In this document: positions 26,618 through 35,131 of the stretch, one piece after another
Layout: each line of letters opens with the position of its first letter
Position numbering within the stretch: the first letter of the stretch is position 1
DNA from: SIG440 sp045578305
Lineage (GTDB): Bacteria > Bacillota > Clostridia > Monoglobales > Monoglobaceae
Direction: 5' to 3'
Assembly (NCBI GenBank): GCA_045578305.1
Contig: JAZNKA010000051.1
Coordinates: 12,689 to 76,688, forward strand
Length of the DNA stretch: 64,000 nucleotides
The notes under the pieces: model-generated
Database searches by the model: none
The model's input: only the letters and a program-made list of their open reading frames with translations
Told to the model about the DNA's origin: nothing
Translations under genes and position numbers: made by a program

Positions 26618-28042
26618 ATGAGCAAGATATTGATGCTTTCGTCAGAGGTTGCACCTTATGCAAAAAGCGGTGGACTGGGGGATGTCTTGGGGGCACTTCC
26701 ACAGTCACTTGCAACAATGGGGCACGATGTAAGGGTGATGCTTCCTTTGTATGCGTCAATCGACCAAAGAAGCAAAGAAGAAATGCAGTTTTTGTTTTAT
26801 ATATATGTCCCTCTTGGATGGCGAAACAAGTATTGTGGAGTGTTTTCGCTCCGAAAAAACGGGGTAACATATTACTTTTTGGACAACGAATATTATTTTG
26901 GCGGGACCGAACTTTATCGTTGGGACGATTTGGAAAGGTTTGCTTTTTTTGACAAGGCGGCACTTGAAACTTTGCCAAGACTTGATTTCAGACCCGATAT
27001 ACTGCATTGTAATGATTGGCAGACTGGAATGGTGCCTGTAATTTTGAAGGCATACTATCAGAAAAATAATTTTTATCAGGGAATAAAAAGCGTTTTTACG
27101 ATTCATAATCTTAAATATCAGGGAAGATACTCGAAAGATGCAGTGGCAGATTTTTTCTCCCTTGACCAAAGTTATTTTACCGACGACAAGCTTGAATTTT
27201 ATAACGATGCAAATCTTATGAAAGCAGGAATTGTATATGCGGATCTTGTAACAACGGTCAGCCCGACCTATGCAGAGGAAATAAAGACCCCTTTGGGTGG
27301 CGAAGGACTTGACGGACTTTTGCGTGCCAGAGGAAATGACCTTTTTGGAATTTTGAACGGTATAGATACAATGGAATACAATCCACGTTTTGACCCATAT
27401 ATCGAAAAGCAGTATTCAATCAGCGATTTCCATCAAGGAAAAAGAGAAAACAAAATAGCTCTTCAAAAACAGCTTGGACTTTTTGTGGATGCAGAAAAAC
27501 CGATGATTGGACTGGTTTCAAGACTGGTTGGGCAAAAAGGTCTTGACATAATCAGGGACGCCAGGGACGAACTTTCGCAGTTTGATGTTCAGCTTGTGGT
27601 ACTTGGAACAGGTGAAGAAGAATATGAGAATATGTTCAGAAGCCTCGCGTGGGAAAACAGCGGCAAGATATCAGCAAACATCTGCTTTGACAACAAGCTG
27701 GCTCATCAAATTTATGCAGCAAGCGACATATTTTTGATGCCATCCCTTTTCGAACCATGCGGACTTGGTCAGCTTATTGCAATGGCGTATGGAAGTGTGC
27801 CATTGGTGCGTGAAACGGGTGGACTCAAGGATACAGTCAAACCTTACAACGAGTTTACGGGCGAGGGCAATGGCTTCAGCTTTGCTCCGCCAGATGCACA
27901 GGATTTTTTGTATACACTCAGGCGTGCACTTCATTTCTACTCGGACAAAAAAGTCTGGTCGGGATTGGTCAAAAATGCAATGGAGCAGGACTTTTCGTGG
28001 GGCGAATCTGCCAAAATGTATGACAGAATATATAAAAGCTGA
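26618..28042 (+). CDS. glgA: Glycogen synthase (ADP-glucose)
   Basis: A 474-residue GT5 glycosyltransferase extending alpha-1,4-glucan from ADP-glucose. The ADP-glucose site KSGGLGDVLGALP is near residue 15, and the C-terminal Rossmann domain has SRLVGQKGLD and SLFEPCGLGQ, which carries the catalytic Glu region. Length is normal for GlgA. ATG 26618 (MSKILML) is the start; AAAGGCAG lies ahead, and the 24 upstream in-frame codons overlap glgD out of frame. The next gene, glgP, follows after 12 bp. Confidence 0.97.
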   Translation: MSKILMLSSEVAPYAKSGGLGDVLGALPQSLATMGHDVRVMLPLYASIDQRSKEEMQFLFYIYVPLGWRNKYCGVFSLRKNGVTYYFLDNEYYFGGTELYRWDDLERFAFFDKAALETLPRLDFRPDILHCNDWQTGMVPVILKAYYQKNNFYQGIKSVFTIHNLKYQGRYSKDAVADFFSLDQSYFTDDKLEFYNDANLMKAGIVYADLVTTVSPTYAEEIKTPLGGEGLDGLLRARGNDLFGILNGIDTMEYNPRFDPYIEKQYSISDFHQGKRENKIALQKQLGLFVDAEKPMIGLVSRLVGQKGLDIIRDARDELSQFDVQLVVLGTGEEEYENMFRSLAWENSGKISANICFDNKLAHQIYAASDIFLMPSLFEPCGLGQLIAMAYGSVPLVRETGGLKDTVKPYNEFTGEGNGFSFAPPDAQDFLYTLRRALHFYSDKKVWSGLVKNAMEQDFSWGESAKMYDRIYKS

Positions 28043-28054
28043 TGGGAGGATTTG

Positions 28055-30532
28055 ATGAATAATTCAAACACAAACAAAGCAAAAAAGCAGCAAAACAAAG
28101 AGACAATAAAAAAACAGATAAAAAGCAGTATTTCGGGCAAGCTCCGCAGATATTTTGCCAAAACGGTAGAAACTGCGACAGACGAACAGCTTTACAAGGC
28201 GTGTGCCATGACGGTCCGTGACGAGATTATGGACAAGTGGGCAAAATCGCGCGAGACCCTTGAGACAGGGAATCAAAAAGAACTGTACTATCTGTCTTTT
28301 GAGTTTTTAATTGGCAGGTCGCTTGCAAACAATATAATGAATATCCTGAAAACAGACGTATACAGCGAAGCACTTTCGGAAATGGGTCTTGACCTTTCAA
28401 AAATCGAGGAGGTCGAGAATGATGCGGGACTTGGAAACGGTGGTCTTGGCAGACTTGCGGCGTGCTTTTTGGACTCGCTTTCGACCCTTGAACTTCCGGC
28501 TTTTGGGTGCGGAATCAGGTATGAGTATGGACTTTTTAAGCAAAAAATCATCGATGGATACCAGGTGGAAATGCCCGACCCCTGGCTTGAAAGCGGAAAT
28601 GCGTGGGAAATTGAACGCCCTGAGGACAGCGTCGAAATCCATTACAACGGCAGGATAGAGGAGTATTATGAAGACAACCGGATGAAGTTTCGGCATGTTG
28701 ATTACAACACCGTTATTGGCGAGCCTTATGATATGCCGATTTCGGGGTATGACTCAAAACTGGTCAACACATTAAGGCTTTGGCGTGCAAGGTCTCCTCA
28801 GGTAATCAATATGGCGGAATTTAACCGTGGTGATTATGCAATGGCGGTCAAAGACAAGGAACTTGCCGAGGTGGTTTCACAAATCCTTTATCCCGAGGAC
28901 AATCATTACGAGGGTAAACTTTTGCGACTTAAACAGCAGTACTTTTTTGTCTCGGCGACAATTCAGTGGATTTTGGCAAAGCAAAAGCGGCGCGGACATA
29001 ATCTTTGTGATTTGCCAAAGTATGTCCAGATTCACATCAACGATACACATCCGACAATTGCTATTCCCGAATTTATGCGCATTATGATGGATGACGAGGG
29101 GTTCGGCTGGGACGAGGCATGGGATATTGCTCAAAAGATTTTTGCCTATACAAATCATACCATTATGTGCGAGGCACTTGAGCGGTGGCCTGTTTCGATG
29201 GTTGAAACGCTTCTTCCCAGAGTCGCAATGATTGTAAAGGAAATTGACCGCAGACAAAGACTGTTTCTGGGCGAAAAGTTTGGCGGTGATGCGGCAAAAA
29301 TTGATTATATGTCGGTTATATCAAACGGAAATGTCAATATGGCAAACTTATGCCTTACTGCTTGCCACAGCATAAACGGTGTGGCAGAGCTCCATACCGA
29401 AATTTTGAAAAAAGAAACATTCCGTGATTATTACAGCGTATATCCCGAAAAGTTTAAAAATGTAACAAACGGAGTGACACCAAGAAGATGGCTTTTAAAG
29501 GCAAATCCCAGGCTTGCAGGACTTATAAGTGACGCAATAGGTGATTCGTGGATAAAAAATGCTGAGGATTTAAAAGCTTTAGAAAAATTTGCGAAAGATG
29601 CGGCGTTTAAAGAAAAATTTGCGGCAATAAAGCAGCAAAACAAAGAAAAACTTGCTGAATATATACAAAAAGCAAACGGCATAACAATTGACCCAAGCTC
29701 GCTCTTTGATGTGCAGATTAAAAGACTTCACGAATATAAACGCCAGCTTTTAAAGGTTTTTCATATAATATACCGCTACAAAATGATTACCGAAAACAAA
29801 GAACAGGCAAGCCTTCTTCCTGAGACTTTTATTTTTGGTGCAAAGGCGGCGCCGGGATATCACACTGCCAAGCTGATAATAAAGCTTATTAACAATGTTG
29901 CCGAAGTGGTCAACAATGACCCAAGAGTAAATGATATCTTAAAGGTGGTATTTGTCGAAAACTACAGCGTTTCCATTGCCGAAAAAATTGTGGCAGCGGC
30001 AAACTTAAGCGAGCAGATTTCGACAGCCGGAAAAGAAGCGTCGGGAACAGGGAATATGAAGCTTATGCTGAATGGCGCGCTTACCATTGGAACAATGGAC
30101 GGCGCAAATGTTGAAATTTCGAGGTTGGTGGGAAAAGAAAACATTTATATTTTTGGTCTTACAGCAGAAGAAACTTCCAATATTTATGCATCAGGCAGGT
30201 CAGGCAGCGGTGATGTTTATTCACAGAACGCTGTTGTCAAGATGGTAGTGGACTCTTTGATTGACGGGACTTTTTCGAAAAATAATCAAGATTTGTTCCA
30301 GGATCTTTATCGTGAGCTGATTTTTGGCAGAAACGGTTTTTCAGACCAGTATCTTTTGCTTCGCGACTTTGTTGCATACCTTGATGCAAGTCACAGAGTG
30401 GCAAAGGATTTTGTGACCCCATCGCTTTGGAATCAAAAAGCGATTATCAATGTTTCAAAAGCCGGATATTTTTCAAGCGACCGCTCGATTGAGGATTACA
30501 ACAGACAGATATGGAAACTGAATAAGATATGA
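28055..30532 (+). CDS. glgP: Glycogen/starch phosphorylase
   Basis: An 825-residue GT35 enzyme that releases glucose-1-phosphate from glycogen with PLP. Family landmarks are ELYYLSFEFLIGR, the glycogen-site DAGLGNGGLGRLAACF and the PLP-lysine region EASGTGNMKLMLNG with DGANVEI. A lysine/glutamine-rich tail of about 28 residues precedes the conserved part. ATG 28055 (not TTG 28052) follows GGGAGGA. The cluster thus holds synthesis (glgC, D, A, B) and breakdown (glgP plus the GH13 hydrolase) in one operon, which suggests glycogen turnover, perhaps linked to sporulation or feast-famine cycles. Confidence 0.97.
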   Translation: MNNSNTNKAKKQQNKETIKKQIKSSISGKLRRYFAKTVETATDEQLYKACAMTVRDEIMDKWAKSRETLETGNQKELYYLSFEFLIGRSLANNIMNILKTDVYSEALSEMGLDLSKIEEVENDAGLGNGGLGRLAACFLDSLSTLELPAFGCGIRYEYGLFKQKIIDGYQVEMPDPWLESGNAWEIERPEDSVEIHYNGRIEEYYEDNRMKFRHVDYNTVIGEPYDMPISGYDSKLVNTLRLWRARSPQVINMAEFNRGDYAMAVKDKELAEVVSQILYPEDNHYEGKLLRLKQQYFFVSATIQWILAKQKRRGHNLCDLPKYVQIHINDTHPTIAIPEFMRIMMDDEGFGWDEAWDIAQKIFAYTNHTIMCEALERWPVSMVETLLPRVAMIVKEIDRRQRLFLGEKFGGDAAKIDYMSVISNGNVNMANLCLTACHSINGVAELHTEILKKETFRDYYSVYPEKFKNVTNGVTPRRWLLKANPRLAGLISDAIGDSWIKNAEDLKALEKFAKDAAFKEKFAAIKQQNKEKLAEYIQKANGITIDPSSLFDVQIKRLHEYKRQLLKVFHIIYRYKMITENKEQASLLPETFIFGAKAAPGYHTAKLIIKLINNVAEVVNNDPRVNDILKVVFVENYSVSIAEKIVAAANLSEQISTAGKEASGTGNMKLMLNGALTIGTMDGANVEISRLVGKENIYIFGLTAEETSNIYASGRSGSGDVYSQNAVVKMVVDSLIDGTFSKNNQDLFQDLYRELIFGRNGFSDQYLLLRDFVAYLDASHRVAKDFVTPSLWNQKAIINVSKAGYFSSDRSIEDYNRQIWKLNKI

Positions 30533-30540
30533 AACAAAAA

Positions 30541-30566
30541 AAAGACCGCCTTTTGAGGCGGTCTTT
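30541..30566. terminator. Bidirectional terminator between glgP and rpsR
   Basis: The stem AAAGACCGCC / GGCGGTCTTT has a TTTTGA loop, with an A-run before it and TTTAAAA after it. It ends the glycogen operon and the convergent rpsF-ssb-rpsR operon. Confidence 0.88.
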
Positions 30567-30577
30567 AAAATTGCTCA

Positions 30578-30826
30578 TTAGTCAGCAGAATAGGGCAAAA
30601 GTGCCATATATCTTGCTCTCTTGATAGCAACTGTAAGCTCTCTCTGATGCTTTGCACAGCAGCCGCTGATTCGTCTGGGAAGAATCTTAGCTCTTTCTGT
30701 GATATAGCGTCTGAGCTTTGCTACATCCTTGTAGTCAATGCAATCTACTTTGTCAGCGCAAAAAACACAAACCTTTCTTTTAGGTCTTCTGCTTCTTGAT
30801 CTGTCATTTCTTTCCATCTCTTCCAT
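30578..30826 (-). CDS. rpsR: 30S ribosomal protein S18
   Basis: An 82-residue, strongly basic protein of the small subunit platform that binds S6. The conserved core DYKDVAKLRRYITERAKILP and RISGCCAKHQRELTVAIKRAR is present. Cysteines in VCVFC, VDC and GCC suggest a zinc-binding variant. Start ATG 30826 (MEEMERND) lies nine bases after AAGGAGG; the longer reading frame to 30847 runs through that ribosome site. It is the last gene of rpsF-ssb-rpsR. Confidence 0.96.
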   Translation of the reverse strand: MEEMERNDRSRSRRPKRKVCVFCADKVDCIDYKDVAKLRRYITERAKILPRRISGCCAKHQRELTVAIKRARYMALLPYSAD

Positions 30827-30892
30827 TTGAAATATCCTCCTTTTCAATCAATAATCGGTGATTTTTAAAACACCGTCTCTAGAAATCTTTTT

Positions 30893-31330
30893 TTAAAACG
30901 GCAAATCGTCGTTTGTTTCAAGGGTGACAAAATCGTCATCCTGCGATGCAGGCATCTCTGCAACATCACTGAGCGCTGCGCTTGCTGCGGGCGAGAACGA
31001 ACTGCCTTCATCTGCACTGCGTTTGGACTCGCCAAACGAAACCTCGCTTGCAACAACTTCGGTTGCGTAGTTCTTTTTGCCGTCCTGACCCTCCCAGGTT
31101 CTTGTTTGAATTCTGCCGACAACGATAATCATTCTGCCCTTTGTGAAATATTTTTCAACAAATTCAGCTGTTTTGTTCCATGCGACACAGTTGATGAAGT
31201 CTGTGCTTCTGTTGTCGCCGTAGCCGTTGTCAATAGCAACAGTAAAACTGCAAACGGGTGTACCGCTGCCTGTGTGCCTGAGCTCGGGGTCGCGGGTAAG
31301 TCTGCCCATCAAAATCGCTTTGTTAATCAT
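30893..31330 (-). CDS. ssb: Single-stranded DNA-binding protein
   Basis: A 145-residue SSB. The OB fold (1-105) starts INKAILMGRLTRDPELR and includes DFINCVAWNKTAEFVEKYF and GRIQTRTWEGQDGK. A low-complexity Ser/Ala linker leads to the acidic C-terminal tip DDLPF, which docks partner proteins such as PriA and RecO. ATG 31330 is the start; TTG 31336 upstream lacks ribosome-site support. Its place between rpsF and rpsR is the standard Firmicutes arrangement. Confidence 0.97.
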   Translation of the reverse strand: MINKAILMGRLTRDPELRHTGSGTPVCSFTVAIDNGYGDNRSTDFINCVAWNKTAEFVEKYFTKGRMIIVVGRIQTRTWEGQDGKKNYATEVVASEVSFGESKRSADEGSSFSPAASAALSDVAEMPASQDDDFVTLETNDDLPF

Positions 31331-31366
31331 AAGCAATCTCGCTTTCTGTGCTTTTTTAAAGCATAA

Positions 31367-31666
31367 TTATTTGTTTTCCTTTTTGATAACCATGTTTCTG
31401 AGGATGCCGTCGGTAATACCGAATACACGCTCGAGCTCTGCGGGGAAGTCTGCCTTTGCCGCAAAGTTTATCAAAACATAGTAGCCTTCTGTTACATCAT
31501 CAATCGGATAAGCCAATCTTCTGCGTCCCCATTCGTCAACGCTTTCAATTGTACCGTTAGCTTCGATCAATGACTTAAACTTATCAACGAGAGCAGTTGT
31601 TTCTGATTCGCTTTTTGTAGCGCTGATAATAAACAAAGCTTCGGACTTGTTGATAACTTCAACCAT
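31367..31666 (-). CDS. rpsF: 30S ribosomal protein S6
   Basis: A 99-residue protein of the small-subunit platform, partner of S18. The S6 signature is clear: a KFKSLIEANGTIESVDEWGRRRLAYPI stretch (read in two parts) and EGYYVLINF. ATG 31666 is the start; the GTG at 31675 belongs to the AAGGAGGTG ribosome site. It is the first gene of the operon, with a consensus promoter (31734-31762) and a hairpin in the leader that may mediate S6:S18 feedback. Confidence 0.96.
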   Translation of the reverse strand: MVEVINKSEALFIISATKSESETTALVDKFKSLIEANGTIESVDEWGRRRLAYPIDDVTEGYYVLINFAAKADFPAELERVFGITDGILRNMVIKKENK

Positions 31667-31691
31667 TTTTTTCACCTCCTTGTGGACTTTG

Positions 31692-31712
31692 ACTTTCGGT
31701 CGTGCCGAAAGT
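31692..31712 (-). promoter_or_regulatory. Leader hairpin of rpsF, candidate S6:S18-binding site
   Basis: The transcript can fold an 8-bp stem ACUUUCGG / CCGAAAGU with a CACGA loop, located between the promoter and the ribosome site of rpsF. In many bacteria the S6:S18 complex represses its own operon by binding a leader hairpin with a conserved CCG near the loop; here ACCG sits at the loop-stem junction. Position and size fit, but the match to the known motif is not proven. Confidence 0.5.
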
Positions 31713-31733
31713 AAGGATTTCTCTAACCAATAA

Positions 31734-31762
31734 ATTATAATACCTTTTTACGATGTTGTCAA
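31734..31762 (-). promoter_or_regulatory. Consensus promoter of rpsF-ssb-rpsR
   Basis: On the minus strand a perfect TTGACA (31762-31757) and a perfect TATAAT (31739-31734) are separated by 17 bp, as expected for a strongly expressed ribosomal operon. Confidence 0.9.
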
Positions 31763-31822
31763 GCATAAATTTTCCTGTAGTTGAATATATTTTAAGAAAT
31801 ATTTGCAAAGGACAGAGTATTT

Positions 31823-32767
31823 ATGAAGAAAATATCATGTTTGGGTTTGATTGTGTATGTGCTGGTGATGGTTTTTGTCCCTGTTATCACAGGACTATTA
31901 TTTTTTGCAAAAGAGGAAGACCTGCCCAAAGGCTATGAAGAAAGCGTAAATACAGAGATAAGCTACTTTGACTTAGCGGACGGAAAGGTCAAAACCTGTG
32001 ACCTTGAGGAATACCTTGTGGGCGTTCTTGCGGCAGAAATGCCTGCCGAATACGAACTTGAGGCACTTAAGGCGCAGGCGGTTGCGGCGCGAAGCTATAT
32101 TTTGAGTAAGAAAGGCAGCAAATCAAACGAACATCCGACGGCGGATATATGCAATGATTCTGCGCATTGCAAGGGACACCTTGACGAAAAAACGGCAAGA
32201 AACCGTTGGGGAAAGAAAAAGAGCGATAAATACTGGCAAAAGCTTACCAGGGCGACCAAAGAAACAAAAGGCGAGTATATGATTTGTGGCGAAGAAGTGG
32301 TCGAGGCATTTTTTTTCGCACGCAGTGGAGGAAGGACCGAAAATTCGGAGGATGTCTGGGGCGAAAGCCGTCCGTATCTTAAGTCGGTTGAAAGCGAGGG
32401 GGATTTAAGGTATCCGGAATTTGTCTCGATGGTGGAATTTAAAAATGCAGATGCGCAAAAGCTGCTTGGAATTGCCGAAGAACAATTGAATATCGGCAAA
32501 ATCGTACGCACAGACGGCGGAAACGTAAAAAGCATAGAAATTGACGGCAGAGAGTTTAAGGGGACCGAAATAAGAAAAATTTTTGACCTTAAGTCAGCGG
32601 ATTTTGATATCACACAAACTGATAAATCGGTGATATTCAGCGTGAGGGGATTTGGTCACGGCGTAGGAATGAGCCAATTCGGAGCAAACGAAATGGCAAA
32701 AAGTGGGGAAAAATACACAGAAATTTTGTCACATTATTATACAAATATACAAATTGTAAAAAAATGA
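31823..32767 (+). CDS. spoIID: Stage II sporulation protein D
   Basis: The 314-residue protein has an N-terminal membrane anchor (residues 5-28) and an external SpoIID domain: DLEEYLVGVLAAEMPAEYE and LKAQAVAARSYIL near residues 60-95, and GFGHGVGMSQFGANEMA near the C-terminus. SpoIID is the peptidoglycan lyase that, with SpoIIM and SpoIIP, drives engulfment of the forespore; its Glu in AAEMPAEYE is the catalytic position in the family. A related SpoIID/LytB hydrolase outside sporulation is the alternative. AAAGGA precedes ATG 31823. No spoIIR or spoIIQ lies nearby. Confidence 0.9.
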   Translation: MKKISCLGLIVYVLVMVFVPVITGLLFFAKEEDLPKGYEESVNTEISYFDLADGKVKTCDLEEYLVGVLAAEMPAEYELEALKAQAVAARSYILSKKGSKSNEHPTADICNDSAHCKGHLDEKTARNRWGKKKSDKYWQKLTRATKETKGEYMICGEEVVEAFFFARSGGRTENSEDVWGESRPYLKSVESEGDLRYPEFVSMVEFKNADAQKLLGIAEEQLNIGKIVRTDGGNVKSIEIDGREFKGTEIRKIFDLKSADFDITQTDKSVIFSVRGFGHGVGMSQFGANEMAKSGEKYTEILSHYYTNIQIVKK

Positions 32768-32863
32768 TGTAAAAAATCTTTTCCTAAGAACGAAAATATG
32801 TTAAAATGATAAAAAAAGCGAGCCTGTTTTGATAAAACAGCTTTCAGGAAAGGTGGGCATTTA

Positions 32864-33493
32864 ATGAATACTATTATTACTTTGGGAAGACAGCTTGGCT
32901 CAAACGGAAAGATAATTGGTCAGAATCTGGCAGAAAAGCTTGGTTACAAATTCTATGACAAAGAAATTATAGCAAGAATTGCAAAGGAAAACGGCCTCAG
33001 CGAAGCGGTTTTTTCTGAGATGGACGAAAAACCCACAACAAGCCTGCTTTATTCGCTTGTGATGGGTGTGCAGTCAACAAAGGGACTTTATTATCAGTAT
33101 AATGATTTTTTGAATGGAGACAATCTGTTCAAACTTCAGGTGGATTTGATAAGAAAGATTGCAAAAGAGGGCCCCTGCGTTATAGTCGGCAGATGTGCAG
33201 ATTATATTTTGCGTGACGAGCCGGGACTTATCAGCCTCTTCCTTTATGCAGATACCGAAGCAAGAGTAAAAACGCTTATGGGAAGAGACGGTATGAGCGA
33301 AAAAGAAGCTCGCGGAGCAGTATCCAAGGCAGACAAACGGCGCTCGAATTATTACAATTTTTACACCAATCGCACTTGGGGCAATGTAAACAATTACAAT
33401 TTGTGTATTGATACAGCATCTTTGCCAAAAGAGAAGTGCGTAGACTTTTTGCTGTCGTATATAAAGGAAAAGGAAAAAACCTTTATTGATTAA
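32864..33493 (+). CDS. Cytidylate kinase-like family protein
   Basis: The 209-residue P-loop-like protein starts IITLGRQLGSNGKIIGQNLAEKLGYKFYD, as in the cytidylate kinase-like family common in Clostridia; PCVIVGRCADYIL and the lid-like DKRRSNYYNFYT are also visible. It differs from true Cmk, lacking the classic GxxGxGKS form, so its substrate is open. ATG 32864 has AGGAAAGGTGG ahead. The leader contains a small CTGTTTT/AAAACAG hairpin (32824-32841), and a TAAAAT -10-like element lies at about 32803. A terminator follows directly. Confidence 0.88.
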   Translation: MNTIITLGRQLGSNGKIIGQNLAEKLGYKFYDKEIIARIAKENGLSEAVFSEMDEKPTTSLLYSLVMGVQSTKGLYYQYNDFLNGDNLFKLQVDLIRKIAKEGPCVIVGRCADYILRDEPGLISLFLYADTEARVKTLMGRDGMSEKEARGAVSKADKRRSNYYNFYTNRTWGNVNNYNLCIDTASLPKEKCVDFLLSYIKEKEKTFID

Positions 33494-33509
33494 CAACTTG
33501 CATAAACTT

Positions 33510-33549
33510 CACCCCTTTTTGATATACATTCAAAAAGGGGTGTTTTTTT
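33510..33549 (+). terminator. Terminator whose 3' arm is the ribosome site of the next gene
   Basis: A perfect 11-bp stem CACCCCTTTTT / AAAAAGGGGTG (33510-33520 with 33532-33542) is followed by seven T. It looks like an intrinsic terminator, yet the right arm GGGGTG is also the only Shine-Dalgarno candidate for the TTG start at 33548. Confidence 0.8.
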
Positions 33550-35065
33550 GAGCAAACAAAATATGCTTAGGAGTACAGTTTTGCTGACAATATCCGGGAT
33601 ACTGGCAAAAACTGTTGATTTTGTTTTTCGTACTTTTTATTCGCGCAGTCTTGGAAGCGAGGGAATGGGAATTTTTTCGCTGTGTTTTGCGGTGCACGGA
33701 ATTATGTTGAATATTGCAAGCGGCGGACTTGGTGTAGCTGTTTCGAAATCTGTTTCTGAGTGTTATTCCACAGGACAGTTGGGTCAGGCGAACAAGACAA
33801 TGAAAGCCGCTCTGAGTGCGGTATTTATCCTGAGCCTTAGTGCAATAGGAACGGTGTGTATATTTTCAAAAACGATTGCGACCGAGGTCTTAAAAGAACC
33901 CAGATGCAGTATAAGCCTTGTTTGTATTGCACCGACCGTACTTTTTATGGGTATTTCGTATTGCGTAAAGGGGTATTTTTATGCGACAAGACGGGTCGCA
34001 ATTCCTGCTTCGTCGGAGTTTTTGGAGCAGTTGATAAAGATTGTTTCAACAGTCTTTTTTCTTTCAAAAATGCTGCCAAAGGGAGTGGAGTTTGGGTGTG
34101 CGGCGGTATTTTTGGGTATGAGTGCAGGCGAGTTTTCATCATGCCTTTATTTAAGCTTGTTTTATATGTCAGACGCCCAAAAGTGCGGAGTCAAACAAAA
34201 AACAGGTGTACCCGCACTGTCCAGACTTTTAAAGGTGTCAATCCCAATAATGATAACTTCACTTGTCTGCTCTTTTTTCAGAATGCATGAAGAAGTACTT
34301 GTTGTACAGTCACTTGAAAAATCTGGGCTTTCTAAGCCGGAGGCTTTGTCAGCCTATGGCTCAGTTCGAGGTATGGTTATGCCCCTTATTGTGTTTCCAC
34401 TTACACTTCTTTCATCGTGCTTTACATTGTTGGTACCCGAAATTTCGAGAGCGTATGCCATGAAAAACAAAGTGCGGCTTCAAAGCCTTGTCGCAAAAAT
34501 TTATCGCTTTTGCACGCTCTTTGGATTTTTTGTTCTTTGTACATTTTTTGTTTTTGGCGAAAGACTTTCTTTTTTTGCATATCATACATATCAAATAGCA
34601 CAACCGCTTAAAATTCTTGCGGTGATTTCGCCACTTATGTTTGTGGATTCGGTTTCAACAGGGATACTCAATGGGATGGGCAAGCAGACAAGACTGCTCC
34701 TTTTTTGCCTGCTGGACTCGGCCTCAAGAATTTTGATGATTTATATTTTTATGCCAAGGATTGGTATGCCGGCACTGCTTTTGACCATTATATTCAGCAA
34801 TGTCCTTACTTCATGCCTGACATACAAAAGTGTAATTGGTTTTTCGGATATCAAAATCAAAAGTTCGGGTCGCATATGGCGGCATATTGCGGCAACCGTA
34901 TTTGCGACGATTATTGTACGAAAAGTCCTTCCGGATATTGGAGGTGTGTACGAAATGACTATTGGGATAGCCGCCTTGGCTATGGTTTATTTTGTCTTTT
35001 CGTTCATTTTTGGTGCTGCAAAAAAAAGCGACTTTGGATGGCTTTTTGGAAGGATGTTTTTTTAA
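33548..35065 (+). CDS. spoVB: SpoVB-type lipid/polysaccharide flippase (MOP superfamily)
   Basis: A 505-residue polytopic protein with about 14 helices. The start LRSTVLLTISGILAKTVDFVFR, the conserved YSRSLGSEGMGIFSL and the central SMPIMITSL-like region match the stage V sporulation protein B branch of MurJ/MATE-like flippases, which move lipid-linked glycans across the membrane for spore cortex or cell wall. TTG 33548 is taken as start because the ribosome-like GGGGTG lies six bases ahead; ATG 33563 is the alternative. The GT2 gene and a large membrane protein follow, so an envelope glycan role is likely. Confidence 0.86.
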   Translation: MSKQNMLRSTVLLTISGILAKTVDFVFRTFYSRSLGSEGMGIFSLCFAVHGIMLNIASGGLGVAVSKSVSECYSTGQLGQANKTMKAALSAVFILSLSAIGTVCIFSKTIATEVLKEPRCSISLVCIAPTVLFMGISYCVKGYFYATRRVAIPASSEFLEQLIKIVSTVFFLSKMLPKGVEFGCAAVFLGMSAGEFSSCLYLSLFYMSDAQKCGVKQKTGVPALSRLLKVSIPIMITSLVCSFFRMHEEVLVVQSLEKSGLSKPEALSAYGSVRGMVMPLIVFPLTLLSSCFTLLVPEISRAYAMKNKVRLQSLVAKIYRFCTLFGFFVLCTFFVFGERLSFFAYHTYQIAQPLKILAVISPLMFVDSVSTGILNGMGKQTRLLLFCLLDSASRILMIYIFMPRIGMPALLLTIIFSNVLTSCLTYKSVIGFSDIKIKSSGRIWRHIAATVFATIIVRKVLPDIGGVYEMTIGIAALAMVYFVFSFIFGAAKKSDFGWLFGRMFF

Positions 35066-35131
35066 AAAATACATTTCAGGGACATTGAATAAGCATAAAG
35101 GAAAACAACCATACTAAAACAGGTGATATCC

